Under the pieces are notes generated by a model. That model was not told the DNA's origin and did no database searches. It saw nothing but the letters and a program-made list of their open reading frames with translations. Both the position numbers and the translations under genes were made by a program. Positions 11,060-23,573 of a DNA stretch of 64,000 bases are shown piece after piece; the first letter of the stretch is position 1; every line of letters begins with the position of its first letter. The stretch is from Hemicentrotus pulcherrimus. Lineage: Eukaryota > Echinodermata > Echinoidea > Camarodonta > Strongylocentrotidae. The stretch covers positions 12,312 to 76,311 of the forward strand of contig BEXV01000074.1 in NCBI GenBank assembly GCA_003118195.1, read 5' to 3'.

Positions 11060-12347
11060 TAGTGCTGTCATCGACAAGCCTTCTGTCGCCAACCTTGTCG
11101 ATAAAAGTGCAGTTTTTACGGGAAGGCGACATGTCGACAGGGATAGTATATTGTCGACAAGAATCAACCCATTTATAGGCTTTACACACACTTTGAATCA
11201 TTTTACAAACAACACTGTTTTTATAACAAAACACTTTGGTTTTGTGAAATTTGTATATCAAAGTGAACACAAACTCGAAATCGGTCATCTTACTTACAAG
11301 GCTGCAGCAAATAAAAATCATTCACGAACAATTGTTGGCATGCACGCCGGCCGGCCGTACCGGTCAGTCTGCATGGCCTGGGGATGTTTCATAAAAGCTG
11401 TTCGTAAATCTACAAACAACTGGAACATGTTCTTGGGTGCTATATAATCATATTCTCGATCATTTAGCACAAGAACTGATCACCAGTCATGCATAAAGTG
11501 GTTCGTAACTTACGAACAGCTTTATGAAACACCACCCACTGGGCTGCTAGCTGCCCGCTTGCTAGCGCGAGCGAGGCACTCAGCTCAGCTCTGCTCGCAC
11601 GCTCTTAGCTTGCATGCTTTCGATTCGCCTGCCTGCGCTGCGCTCTAGCTAGCTCTTTCTCTCTCTGTCTCTCTCCGTCTCTCCCCTCTCTTTGTATCCC
11701 CTGTAAGTCATGATGACGGAACTTAGATAATATAATCTGTGTGCGAATGTTAGTGGGACTCTTATTAACTTCGGGCAAATCTAAAACTTTGCAAGTCAAG
11801 AGGCCAGGTATGGAGCTCGCGCTCGATCGAGAATATGAAGTGGTGAATCCCCATGATCACATGACAGACCTAGTATTAATGAGCGGCCGCGGCGTGTGTA
11901 CCGCACACGACGTGCACATTGTACGCGCAACTAGTTTCGTGCATATTTGATATTCAATCACTGCGATGTCATGGGGCAAAGTGTAGCTGCTAGCCTAACT
12001 GTCCTGACTTGCGAAGAAGATAATTTCAAGAGGAAAGAAATTATTTTGCTTGCTAATGTAGAAGCGATGTATTTTAATTTTTTTTCTTCATTTTTGTATT
12101 TTGAGAGTATTTTTCCAAACAAATATTGTTTGATTCGCCGCGGTGTACACTGCAGTATACCGCAGAGCAGTGACTGCATGGCGTGCATGCACTACTTGCT
12201 GCAGTGCCAGTACCAGTCAATAACAGTACCGTAACTTACGACCGTAAGGAAGGATTGCATTCTTCCAACCATCTGTCGACAATGTGTCGTATGCTAAAAT
12301 TCAAGACGACATGTCGACAAAGATTTTTTTTCTCGATGACAGCACTT
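11060..12347. mobile_element. Non-autonomous hAT-like DNA transposon (1288 bp)
   Basis: The 8-bp direct repeat ATTTACGC flanks it exactly (11052-11059 and 12348-12355). The ends are inverted repeats: TAGTGCTGTCATCGA at left, and the reverse complement of AAGTGCTGTCATCGA at right. Subterminal CGACATGTCGAC motifs are also mirrored (near 11127 and 12308). An 8-bp duplication and TAGNG-type ends are typical of the hAT superfamily. There is no transposase coding; the interior is partly GC-rich (11540-11640, 11820-11935) and contains a smaller inverted-repeat element. It lies in the last UGP2 intron. Confidence 0.85.
11382..11533. mobile_element. Nested MITE with GTTTCATAAAGCTGTTCGTA ends
   Basis: A 150-bp element inside the hAT-like transposon. 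The left arm starts GTTTCATAAAAGCTGTTCGT and the right arm is its near-perfect inverse (ACGAACAGCTTTATGAAAC), flanked inside by GTTCGTAACTTACGAAC-like sequence. Being internal and complete, it probably inserted into the larger element. Confidence 0.75.
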
Positions 12348-12496
12348 ATTTACGCACAGTGATCTCTAAATCAATTTACCCCATTTCTATCCAAGGCCAC
12401 CACTCCAACCGATGGGCCAAACCTCTCCTCAGTGATTTTTGTTGTTGGTACATATGTGTAAAATATTGCTCATTTTCTGTTGTTGCCATCGTACAG

Positions 12497-12604
12497 GGGA
12501 CAGTGATAATCATCGCCAATCATGGAGAGAGAATTGATATCCCACCGGGAGCCATACTGGAAAACAAGATAGTCTCTGGAAATCTAAGAATCTTAGATCA
12601 TTGA
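12497..12604 (+). CDS. UGP2: UGP2 terminal coding exon (window exon 11)
   Basis: After ATCGTACAG the exon reads [20 protein letters not shown] then [15 protein letters not shown] and TGA. It completes the beta-helix oligomerisation domain; the ILDH end is the exact family C-terminus. 35 codons plus stop. A 2.7-kb intron carrying the hAT-like element precedes it. Confidence 0.98.
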   Translation, partial: GTVIIIANHGERIDIPPGAILENKIVSGNLRILDH

Positions 12605-14227
12605 TGGAAAGGAACTCCATTGGAGATTATGTGTATTCTGAAATCATACTCTTGATTGTACTCCATTGATATCATTGCATATCATAAGCGAGATAATTGC
12701 AAAGACAACTTAACAGATAGATATAGGCTAGGGAAATATATGTTATGTTTCATAAACAAAAGGTTGTGCCATAGGTATTTGGCAAAAAAAATAGCAAAGA
12801 TTAATCTTGTATTTTTCTTACAATACTTGCCCGATTTGTTTCAAATTCTTGACATCTGTATCTGTTATTTTTCTACTTTCTCACAAATTAACTAGATACA
12901 TAGGTTGGAGTGCCTCTTAAGTTGTGAAAGATGAAAGATATGAAGAAAGTTTGAGGAAAACAGATTTTAAAGCTTGAAAATTTACTTTTGTCAAAATATA
13001 TATTGATAATGTATAATATTTGAGATTTTTAAATTGATTTGTTGTGGTATTTTTGCAGAAAAACAATTAAAGAGGTAGGTGGTAATTTGCTTGAAAGGTA
13101 TGTTTACCAAGTGCAGTGATAGTATGTGCCGTTTATATGCTAGCTGGTAGGGGGTTGAATTAAAGTGACATGAAATATTAGGGCAGAGCTTCTTCTGTGC
13201 CATATTAAGCCCCACAAAAGCTCCTGTAAAAGCATATTCTTGCAAATAAAATAAGTGCTACTTTACACTTAAGTTCTGTGTGAAATAGAAATACAACCCC
13301 TGCATGAAATGATTGATAAGTGTCATTTTCGAACACCGTTGCTGTATCTATTATGCTTGGATCATGAACACTATATTCATAGGGCTACTTGTATGGATGT
13401 GTCTACCTGATCAAGAAATTAAGTGCATGTGTCATTGTCAAAGTTTCTGAAAGATCATTTTGTGTGAGCTATTATCACATTTTGTTGTCAATGCTGATAA
13501 GTAGTGGGCTGAAGAAGATAAATCAACGAGCAGAGCTGTCTAAACATGATATGTTCAGTACATCTTCCTTACATGTGTGATTATATTTGTTTTGTTTTAA
13601 AAATGAATGTACTAAAGTGTCAGAAATTAAATATTGAATACTAATATAAAATTCTCATCAATTTTCTTGCATGTGTGACAGTTTTTTGTTTATACATGTA
13701 GACTTGGTATAAATCTAGCTTATGACAGAAATGTACAGAGATTTAATCTTAATAGAGGACAAATGACCAAATATTATATAATCTGTTTATTCTTAAAAAA
13801 GATGAAATATTCAAATGGTTACTGATAAAAAAGCATAAAGAGAATTTTTATATCAATATAAGACTCGTACACAAATTAATTTGAATTGTTATATGGGTGC
13901 GCATTAATAAATAGTAGTTAACTCCCTATTCTCTTTTTCGTTCATTTATTGATACCATTGTACCATCTTGTATGTCATAAGACGTTTGTGTATATAGACC
14001 CATTGTATATCAAATGTATTCATGTGACCTAGGTGCCAATATCTGTATAAACAATGCTGCAGCATAAAGTATATTAGGCATAGGCTATTCAGATGGACTA
14101 TATTTTAAAAGAAAAAAAAAACATCATTACTAAGGGCATTTTTTAGCAATTTTACTTAAATGACATATATTCACTTGTAATATATACCTTTAATTAGAGA
14201 AGCATTTGAAGGATGGCATACATCCAA
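12605..14227 (+). other. UGP2: UGP2 3' UTR and downstream flank
   Basis: Non-coding, AT-rich, no second gene. AATAAA hexamers at 13245, 13906 and 14973 could each end the transcript. The true 3' end cannot be chosen without RNA data. Confidence 0.5.
13245..13250 (+). terminator. UGP2: Candidate poly(A) signal AATAAA
   Basis: First AATAAA after the stop codon, about 640 bases downstream, followed 25-30 bases later by the GT-rich stretch GTTCTGTGTG. Alternatives lie at 13906 and 14973. Confidence 0.35.
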
Positions 14228-14413
14228 TTAAAGCCCCACTGCAGTACTTGCACCCTCTATATAGCAAACAATGCCTAATCGGTGACCATTGGTCCCCCAT
14301 GATACCCTTTTCCTTATTTTAGTTGAGAGCCGATTAGATGCGATAACCCCCTGTCGGTGACCGTGCAGGGAGGTCTAATCCCTCCTGGCAAAACCAGTGC
14401 AGACAGGCTTTAA
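14228..14413. mobile_element. MITE-like element, copy 2
   Basis: Same family and orientation as 4866-5029 and better preserved: the ends are TTAAAGCCCCACTGCA and TGCAGACAGGCTTTAA. TTAA at both edges could be a TTAA target duplication (a piggyBac-like preference). CCAA also flanks both sides, so the exact boundary is uncertain. Length about 186 bp. It lies in the UGP2 3' flank or late 3' UTR. Confidence 0.75.
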
Positions 14414-16120
14414 CCAATGAGAATCAATTTTTTAATTGACCTATAAAAGGGATTTATGATTTGTCAATGCTGATGGGTTTAAGTTTAGAAGTAATAGTGC
14501 AGTGGGAAGATCCCCTATAATTAGAGATTCGTTATACATTTTATGTTATGTTGTAGTGTACAACACCTGTCTGCAAATGTAAGCCTGTTATCACTGTTCC
14601 AATGTTAATGTTCAGATTAGCTTAAAGTGAGACATTGCTTAATGATGAGAACATTTTCACTTTTCTGTCCAAAGATTCTATCTCCTCCTGACAACATTCG
14701 CTCACATAAAAATTTTATGAGTAATCTTGGGGACTATATTATTTAAGGATATTCCTGTTTTGATTGACAGGAATTTTGTTATTACTTATTTTATTATAAC
14801 CCTTCATCAAAGAGTATTTTGTATACATGAAGATAGTGTATCCCTTTTTTCAGGACTTAGATATAACACGACTATAAGAGTAATATTAACAAAGATATCA
14901 AGTTATATTAACCTTTGAAGGAAATATGTGATTCATTAAATGCTCCTGAAAGTGTGTTATAAAAGGTATTAAAATAAAATGTCATGTTTTTGTTATTGTC
15001 ATGATCCAATCTATACCACCTGTTACGAAACTTCACGTTTTAAAAAGATATATTAACTTTATTGTTAATATAATCATTATATAAATTTGTTTTATTTTCC
15101 TAAATGTGGTATTAGAACATTTTGATTTCTGATGAATGCTTTAGACGGCTGTTTGGTTTGAAATGGCCATTGATAAAGTTACTCTTTGAATTAATCAAAA
15201 AAATTATACTAAAGCTCTACATTTATCAAGTGAAGTTGTCTATTTTCTATTAAATGTATCTGAAACTACCAAAATGTCATCCCAACACCCATCCATACCT
15301 TCTTTACCGATGTCTAATCATATTACAACTATTATTTGATAACATCCATTGAGCCATTGAGCCGGGGCTATTCCCAAATGAACACAGTCTCTATTATGGT
15401 TTCAGAATTAATCAAAAATGAAACAAGATTCCTTCATATGCATGATAAATTTATTTATGACAAAGTAGAGAATGTAATTTTGACAGATGGACCAGGGAAG
15501 TGGGAATTTAGCTCATTCGCTATGAAATATTGTTTTTTTAATGTAAAGAAGTGATGTTTCTTGATATCAGCATTTGTACTCTGAAAGAAGTTTGTAAAAA
15601 GTTTTCAGGATGAGAGAATCTAACGTAATTTAGTTACATGAATAATATTGCTCCATCTATTTTACTGTCCCTAAATAGAATAAACAAGGATGAAACCACA
15701 TAAGTTCATGAGTAATGGATTGAAGCAATATATTTCTGCATAGAGTTTTACAGCTTTCATATAATCATTTTACTTCATTGACTAATAAAATAGCATTTAT
15801 GATAAAAGCAATGTTAATTTGATGTGTGTGTATTTTTGTTAACATCGTTGATTGACTTTTCCCTTTGATCACCTGGGTAAACCCTGAGAGCAAATGTTAT
15901 TTAGCAGTATGTTCAATCAGAGCATAATGTCAATTGAAATTAAATAATAGAAGTCATCATTCTCATGTTTTGTTGTCGAATCGTTTTGATTTGCAGAATA
16001 GTGAAGAAAAAAAGAAAGCAAAGGGGAAGGGTATCACTTGCAGAAAATTATGTACATTGGAAAAGCACTAACAGGCATGTTTGGCTCATATAGGTCTCTT
16101 TTTGTATGTAGGGTTTTAAA
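14414..16120. other. Intergenic, no feature seen
   Basis: AT-rich, non-coding; apart from an AATAAA at 14973 I see no conserved feature. Confidence 0.5.
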
Positions 16121-16121
16121 T

Positions 16122-16141
16122 GGGGGGGGGGGGGGGGGGGN
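16122..16141. other. Poly-G run ending in a single N (assembly join)
   Basis: Nineteen G residues followed by one N at 16141. This looks like a sequencing-quality artefact at a contig join. Confidence 0.8.
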
Positions 16142-17544
16142 TTACTGACTTTTATGATGCATAATGCAAGGTCAAACCGATGGTGTTATAGTAACTTTGT
16201 TTTCATTTTCACACAAGAGAGTGAGCAACTTCCAAGATGTCAAATAACATTTGATAAATAAATACTTCCAATGATATACACGGCTTGATGTGAGCAGAGA
16301 CCACAAAAATTATAATTGGAATGCATATCCTTTTGTTCCAATTTTCACTTTTGGATGAAAAGAAATAATGAGAGATAAATTCCATAGAAATAAATGAAGT
16401 AAAATAATTGACCAATATTCCTCACCTCCAGTATTAATCTATTTATTTATATTTATCTTAAAAGTGACAGTTAACATTTTCATATTAAATGCCATTTCTT
16501 GTGGACACACTCAGGTAAGATAATATTGTGCGGATTATTCATCTGCAATACCCATTGTATCACGTACAAATAAATTATTTTGAATGTGTCTAATAAGACA
16601 TGACACAAACCCACCTATATCAAATTAAATCAAGTCGATTTAAAATCACATAAGTTAGAAAATGCACAAAATAAACGTAAAACTCCTCTTACAAATTTAA
16701 TCTAGCCGGCGTCTTTCCTTTTATTGTTTGTTTGTTTTGTTTGTTTTATTTCCACTTTTTCATATCAATACAAAGAATCATACAAATAGATATAATGAAT
16801 AACATGTAGATTTTACAAAATTTGTTTCTGTTCTTTTTTTAAAGTGGAGCTGAATTGGCATAATCGTATTGGCTAAATTTCACACACTTTAGGGTCTAAA
16901 ATTACTTTCATAGCAATCTCGGGTTCTATAAGGGCACTAGAAATGCCATAGATAAGAATGAAAGCAATAACCATACACTTTGATGGGATTTGCGGTCCAA
17001 AAACAGAATTCAACTATCCCTTTAATTCCGTAAGTGAAATAAGGTTCTAATCTATTTTTCGAAATGAAAACCATGATTCAGCACCAAAAAAAAAGTGTTC
17101 GGATTATTGAACCTTTGAAGAAACAAATCTTTGGAAAACGGAATATGACCCTTTGGAAAAAGTTATATAACCAGTACATTGTAAGTATAAATGAATCTGC
17201 AAATAATTTGTCGACAATATGAACGGTTATAATTTTGTGCTTAACCTTGCATTTATTTATCTATTCAATCTTTTTTTCCTTTAAAAAGCAGGGTAGTCTT
17301 ATCCAGGGCTACGGAGGGTCTGTTTTTACAAGGGAGCCCTGCTAAAAATGAACATTAAAGGGAGACTGCATCGTTCATTTTTCGGATATACCAACAATTT
17401 CTACATAATTGTGCTAACAGAAAGTTTGAAAGGGGAATGTTTTCTGATCCCCTTTAGCAGCGGCGTACGCAGGATTTGTTTTAAGGGAGGGTTTTAAAAT
17501 CAAAAGGGGGGTATTTTCCAAAAAAACATACATAAAACATACAC
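16142..17544. other. Intergenic sequence with repeat-like fragments
   Basis: Non-coding. AGCAGGG (17288) and CCCTGCT (17337) form a small inverted pair. GGCGTACGCAGGATTT near 17463 looks like a piece of a dispersed invertebrate repeat, but I have no second copy here to prove it. Confidence 0.4.
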
Positions 17545-19541
17545 AACTCGATAGGCCATATCATCCAGCCAAGTCAATGCGCGATGAGTATACGCATTCA
17601 AAGTATATTTGAACACTAATTACAAAAAATAAAAATGGCCTATAACATTCTTTATATCTTAAACGAAATCGAAGAGTTTGCATTGTTTGTAAATAAATGA
17701 TAATAAGACATTTTAAAATAAATGAAAAAGACAGTGTAAAGCCGCAAAAAGTTTATATTAAATAAAATCTCCCTCTTCTGTTTGCCAGTCTAATATTGTT
17801 GAATTTAAATGAAAACTAACACCTATGACATGCGATCGAAAATAAATGTCTATATAGTTGTTTGTTTAATATTCCCTCGCTATGTTTTTTTTTTCTTTGA
17901 TCTTGCCAATATTATTATTCATTATTATACGCCATGGGATTACATTTGCGTCATATTCTAAATAAAGTTCGACAAGACAGTGAGGAGTTCGATTTTAGGA
18001 ACACGTACACATCCCTTAGGCAGGTTTACCTTCATAAATCACGTAGCATTGTTAATCTACTGTGTATTTCTTGTTAATTGAATTTTATAACAGGCTGGTA
18101 GCCTAGAAAAAGGTCTACACGCAGATCATATCAATTTCCAGTACTCTACCAGCAAGATTAGTTGCAAAAAAGGGTCTGATATATAGAAAGACACTATGTG
18201 GTAACAATGTGAACAAAAGCAACCAGGAAGAAGCAAGAAAGACTAACCGAGCTTTGGAAAGTTTGTAGATAGCAAACAGCTATATAGTTCTGAAAGATAT
18301 AGGTATTCCACGGGAGAGTTTAGATCAGAACTATACTCGTTTGTTAAAAGGAATGTAGCGATAGCGTTTCAAAGGGTCAGCTTAAAAAAAAATTATGTGG
18401 ATGTAGGTCTATTGATAATCGAGAAATGACACAATAATCTGTTCGGTTAAACCCACAAACGTATAGACTGAACAGTGGCAATGAATGTGTATATGATCGT
18501 GCACGTGTTTGGACGAAAAGCATTTGAGAGAGAGAGAGAGAGNAACTCGATAGGCCATATCATCCAGCCAAGTCAATGCGCGATGAGTATTCGCATTCAA
18601 AGTATATTTGAACACTAATTACAAACAATAAAAATGGCCTATAACATTCTTTATATCTTAAACGAAATCGAAGAGTTTGCATTGTTTGTAAATAAATGAT
18701 AATAAGACATTTTAAAATAAATGAAAAAGACAGTGTAAAGCCGCAAAAAGTTTATATTAAATAAAATCTCCCTCTTCTGTTTGCCAGTCTAATATTGTTG
18801 AATTTAAATGAAAACTAACACCTATGACATGCGATCGAAAATAAATGTCTATATAGTTGTTTGTTTAATATTCCCTCGCTATGTTTTTTTTTTCTTTGAT
18901 CTTGCCAATATTATTATTCATTATTATACGCCATGGGATTACATTTGCGTCATATTCTAAATAAAGTTCGACAAGACAGTGAGGAGTTCGATTTTAGGAA
19001 CACGTACACATCCCTTAGGCAGGTTTACCTTCATAAATCACGTAGCATTGTTAATCTACTGTGTATTTCTTGTTAATTGAATTTTATAACAGGCTGGTAG
19101 CCTAGAAAAAGGTCTACACGCAGATCATATCAATTTCCAGTACTCTACCAGCAAGATTAGTTGCAAAAAAGGGTCTGATATATAGAAAGACACTATGTGG
19201 TAACAATGTGAACAAAAGCAACCAGGAAGAAGCAAGAAAGACTAACCGAGCTTTGGAAAGTTTGTAGATAGCAAACAGCTATATAGTTCTGAAAGATATA
19301 GGTATTCCACGGGAGAGTTTAGATCAGAACTATACTCGTTTGTTAAAAGGAATGTAGCGATAGCGTTTCAAAGGGTCAGCTTAAAAAAAAATTATGTGGA
19401 TGTAGGTCTATTGATAATCGAGAAATGACACAATAATCTGTTCGGTTAAACCCACAAACGTATAGACTGAACAGTGGCAATGAATGTGTATATGATCGTG
19501 CACGTGTTTGGACGAAAAGCATTTGAGAGAGAGAGAGAGAT
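17545..19541. repeat. 998-bp near-identical tandem duplication around an N
   Basis: 17545-18542 and 18544-19541 are almost the same sequence, offset by 999 bases. I saw only two differences (GTATACGC vs GTATTCGC, and ACAAAAAATA vs ACAAACAATA). Both copies run into a (GA)n tract, and the single N at 18543 sits at the junction. It is most likely two overlapping contigs or two haplotypes placed in series, not a true duplication. No gene is inside. Confidence 0.9.
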
Positions 19542-19585
19542 AAGAGAGAGAGAGAGATGAGGGGGAAAGGAGGGGAGGGGAGATA
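19525..19585. repeat. (GA)n microsatellite
   Basis: GA dinucleotide run with GGGGA interruptions, at the end of the second duplicate copy. Confidence 0.9.
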
Positions 19586-19619
19586 TTAATGCTTTTAGCT
19601 TTTTACGTAGGGATTATGG

Positions 19620-20620
19620 CGCATAATATTTATTAATAGTATCAATATTATTATCATTATAATTATCACGATTATTAGGTCTATTGTGATTATCATTATA
19701 TTATTTTTATAAATTATTATCATCATAATTTGAATTGTTATTTCTATCATTTTAAAGATTAATGGTATTATTTATTATTATCAAAACGATCTGGAGGGAA
19801 GGACTGAGAGAATTGATTAGAATATAATAATCATCATAAAAGTAGGTCTTCTTTACCAAGGGTCTATACATGTAGCCTCATCAGTATTAAACATGTTCTC
19901 CCTAAGGGGCACATTACATTAATTACTGGAGTAATGTGGTGTTGGTGTATATAATTAACATGCGTGCATGCTTCAATTTTAAACTTGATATTCATTCAGT
20001 CATGATAAAACTCGATGACAAAAGTCTATACTATATCGATTTTAGGGGGTTATTTTTTTTTATTATTATTTTTTTTTTTTTGCAGCCTTTCTCGCAAGAT
20101 TTAGAGACACTCCTGCTAATATTTAAAATAACGTATAAAAGGGCCTACATCATGTTACTTGACCTCATACACTCAGGTCGTCAAGGGTGACGACATGTTT
20201 TTGTATTTAAAAAAAAGAGCTGGGGCACAATTCCGAATGAAATACGATTACCACTATCATAATCAGATATCTAGGCTACTTTTATACAACCCGAAATTTG
20301 ACATGGGGAGCACAAGTTTCTATGGTATGTGTGCTTAAGGCACACCACATTGGTTTAAACATAAAGGGACAGGGGAAGTTGAGGCCTATATCCTTTATGA
20401 TTTTTTAGTGATTAACAGCCCCCTTATCTACAGGCCAAGGTGAACTTCGGACAACTCTTTTATATTGTATAGGGCATATTATAGGCTATTATCACCGCTT
20501 TGCAAGGTTTGCATCTTCCTTCTATGACACTGAAAGAAATTCAGGAGATTTTTAAAATTTGGGAAGTAGAATGATAAAAATAAATATTAAAAGGAGTTCT
20601 GATGGACTGTGGGTTGATGA
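19620..20620. other. Intergenic, low-complexity
   Basis: ATT/ATC-rich patches (19630-19790) and a T run (20050-20085). I see nothing else. Confidence 0.5.
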
Positions 20621-20629
20621 ACTCAAGAT

Positions 20630-21696
20630 CGCAGACAGCGCGATGGTAAAGGCAGAGCATATCATTATGATTATATTCAACATGTAAAGAGGTAGAGGGT
20701 AAAGCCCTCCATCTTTTGCACGAGATAATAATGCCGCGCGAAACGGGCGTATATATTGACAGGCTGCAATATCTTGGTACACTCGGTGTACCGAACCCTC
20801 GGCTTTGCTGCCTCTCGCTCCGTTCTCTATCATAGACGATACGTGTTTATAGGTATGGCCGTGAAAAGTACGGAATTCATCGTGCACGGTTGGAAAGGGA
20901 GTGGAATTAATTCCATGTACAAGGTACAATGACTTGTCATGATGCATTGGAAGCACAAGTGGACCCTGAACGGACCGGGATTATGTTTTTAGATGTATTT
21001 TAGTGCCTGTTAACGAGTTGATTTGTGGTTCAATCCCGGCTTGTCGACCAGCTGTCAAATTGAAGTTCGCGTATTGTCGTACCAGTTTATCGGCTTGGAT
21101 TCACGTTCACAGTATTTCTACACATAGTGCATGAAGAAACGGAGAGACCGCCCGTGCAAACGGTGCATAAACGCTTACGCTTTCTACGTACGATAGTAAC
21201 ATAGCGTCAGCGATCGCTGGTTTCGCGATTATATTGTTTTTGCCTTAGAGGTAAAAGTATTAAACATAAATTGTTGCGAAGCGTTGTTCAAGACTTCATA
21301 CATGGAATATATTAAGCGTATATATTTATGAATATATATCTATATATAAGGACACTATGATGTCACCATCTTGAAGTTACAGGAAGACATGTTTTTATAA
21401 GGAGACACGGCTCATTCTTCGCGCTTCCACGGAATGAACCTGGTATATCCAGAGAGCCTCTTTCTCATGGAAATGATTCTATCAATTGTGAAGTGGTTTC
21501 AAGATGAGAAATAATGTCGAACTTGACGTAATTTGTGTTAGCGCAGTTTAATTGGAAACATTGGATACATTATCCCTGTGATTGTACTCTTGGAGTTAAG
21601 GTGTATGCAAGAGTGGAAAGAGTTTGTTGACGTAGTGACAATCCGGGGGTTACGGCCGTGTGGACTCGGTAGCAAAGAGAGGGACAGGTGTAAATT
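20630..21696 (+). promoter_or_regulatory. RGS7: CpG-rich promoter and 5' UTR region of the RGS gene
   Basis: CpG dinucleotides are dense here (for example GCGCGAAACGGGCG near 20736 and AGCGTCAGCGATCGCTGG near 21204), whereas nearby introns are almost free of them. The block ends at the first coding exon of the RGS gene. A TATATATAAG-type element lies at about 21342-21351, some 345 bases before the ATG. The start of transcription is not visible. Confidence 0.55.
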
Positions 21697-21780
21697 ATGC
21701 AGAAAATGGCACACTGGCGGCGGGTCAACGGTGCTGGTGATGAGGAATGCTCACACCCGAATCTTATCGTCTATCGAAAG
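21697..21780 (+). CDS. RGS7: RGS7-like exon 1 (start codon)
   Basis: The ATG at 21697 has an in-frame TAA two codons upstream (21691), so translation starts here or at the ATG at 21706. The exon reads MQKMAHWRRVNGAGDEECSH then PNLIVYRK, with the donor GTAATT. The end matches the vertebrate R7 N-terminus (NMLVYRK), which leads into the DEP domain, and the exon ends in phase 0 as the next one requires. The CpG-rich context supports a first exon. The rest of the N-terminus is family-variable. Confidence 0.85.
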
Positions 21781-21826
21781 GTAATTAATGTGGGATCTAA
21801 AGCTAGGGAATGGAACAGGATAGAGT

Positions 21827-21851
21827 TGTGGTGGTGGTGGTGGTGGTGGTT
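21827..21851. repeat. (GTG)n microsatellite
   Basis: Eight or so GTG repeats, 47 bases into the first RGS intron. Confidence 0.9.
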
Positions 21852-23036
21852 GGTTTATAAGTTAATATCAACATTTTACTTAAAATGCATAATTTTATTG
21901 TAACTGTAATGCATTAGACATGATGAGAATATAGTAATATTATTAGTAATTACAATTTTGAATGGATACTGTTTTAAAACATAATGTATAGACCTATATA
22001 GTGTTTGTGTTCTAGTGTAGATTATGATTAAAACGTGTGATCTTATTCAAATTCATAGAGACCAGTGTAAAAATGAAATATGATTAAAATGCATAGGAAG
22101 TGGGCTGCAGCCATGAAAAACAGAATGGCCTGTAGGAAATGCTGTTATCCTGTTCGTCATTACACAAGTCTCTGTAACAGGATGTAAGTGGATTTTTCTC
22201 CCTTGGTTTAATAAAGGTATTATTCACTGTAGCATAATATCAGTGACACATCAGATATTACATATCAAGCTCCTGACTAAAATGAAATTTATTCATTATC
22301 TTCAATAATACTTTGCCATTAATTAAAGAATTAAAATGTCTTCCACTAGTGATTAACCAACTGACACACCTAGCTGTTATAAATAATTACCCTGATCAAG
22401 AATATTTTCATTTTACTTGTAGAAAATTTTTGGTCTTGTGTTTTTCAAAACCTGCAAGAGAATCGTGGATTCTATCAATGAATATGATTTCTTTTTACCC
22501 TAAATCTTATTTCTTTATATCTTCTGTTTTGTCAAGTTAAAGAAAAGCAATCTCTAAGGTGGGAGATCCAGATTGTCCTGATATATAAGATTATGGTATA
22601 TATTGGCCCATCTACTCAGACAGTTTTGATAGGAGAAATCATGCTGTAGGAGTACCATTGTAAATTGCTATGCTCTCCATTTATTGTATTCTAATGTTTT
22701 ATTCATAATAAAAGATTAGTAAGCATCATTGTGTTGCTGGGAAGTTTTGTTTGGCCTAAATGGGTATGCAATATGTGTTTTGGCAAACACTTTCAAAATG
22801 GCTTTCTCAGCGACTTTACTGCACTAAAAATGTATTTACTGTCAGAACTTTCTCAATTATAAATATTTGTATTCATTTTGCATTTTCAAATATAATGTCA
22901 ATCAACATGAGCATAGTAACACACACATTTTAATGCATAGAGACAAAAGAATATTCTGAGTTGAATACAAGGAATTTTTTCTTTTGTAGCTCTGCACGTA
23001 CAAAGAAGTTTAATATCATTGTAATGAAGAGTACGA
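21852..23036 (+). other. RGS7: RGS intron 1, no feature seen
   Basis: AT-rich intron without exon or structured repeat that I can support. Confidence 0.5.
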
Positions 23037-23110
23037 TAATAACAATGAACGATACTTGTATAGCGCATATCACTAATACCAAGGAAGTCCCTGTGCCTGT
23101 TAATAGCAAA
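23037..23110 (+). repeat. TGTATAGCGC-type dispersed repeat
   Basis: ATAATAACAATGAAC followed by TTGTATAGCGCATA. The same arrangement (an AAT-rich stretch, then a TATAGCGC-like core) recurs near 53420, 58085 and, inverted, near 60127. It looks like a fragment of a common dispersed element. Confidence 0.45.
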
Positions 23111-23505
23111 GAAGGAAATGGAGAAAGGGCAAAATAGAAATGAACAGTATATAATCTAAAAAAAGAATAATAACATATCATATAACAGAATAAAGAGGAT
23201 AGTGCATTACGGACTGAAAAATATAGCCTTCGTGTGAGCAATATAGATGCCCTGTTGCACCATATTAATCTCAATACCAGCACATTTATTACTGGTGGGA
23301 TGTGCATGGCGACTGGGTGTAAACATGCTGGTGATTAGAACCATTTTCCTTATAATTTATTTTAGACTTTTAGGCTAGATATAATCATTTTACAGGCTGG
23401 TAATCTTTATTTCTGATTTTACAATCCAGAGAGGAACCCTCACTGTAAAAGTTTGATCTTATAATCCTCAAGCATTACGGAAAATAAATGTCTAAAATGA
23501 TTTTA

Positions 23506-23542
23506 GCAGTAGTAGCAGTAGTAGGCCTACACAACTATAGTA

Positions 23543-23573
<31 letters not shown>

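Noticed and set aside
11151..12234. Several 65-100-codon frames inside the hAT-like element
   Set aside because: None resembles a hAT transposase or any other family. The element appears non-coding.
18409..18615. 68-codon minus-strand frame crossing an N
   Set aside because: It spans the artificial junction at 18543.
20552..20956. 134-codon minus-strand open frame upstream of the RGS gene
   Set aside because: It lies in the CpG-rich promoter block, matches no family I know and ends in a low-complexity hydrophobic run. Probably a chance frame.
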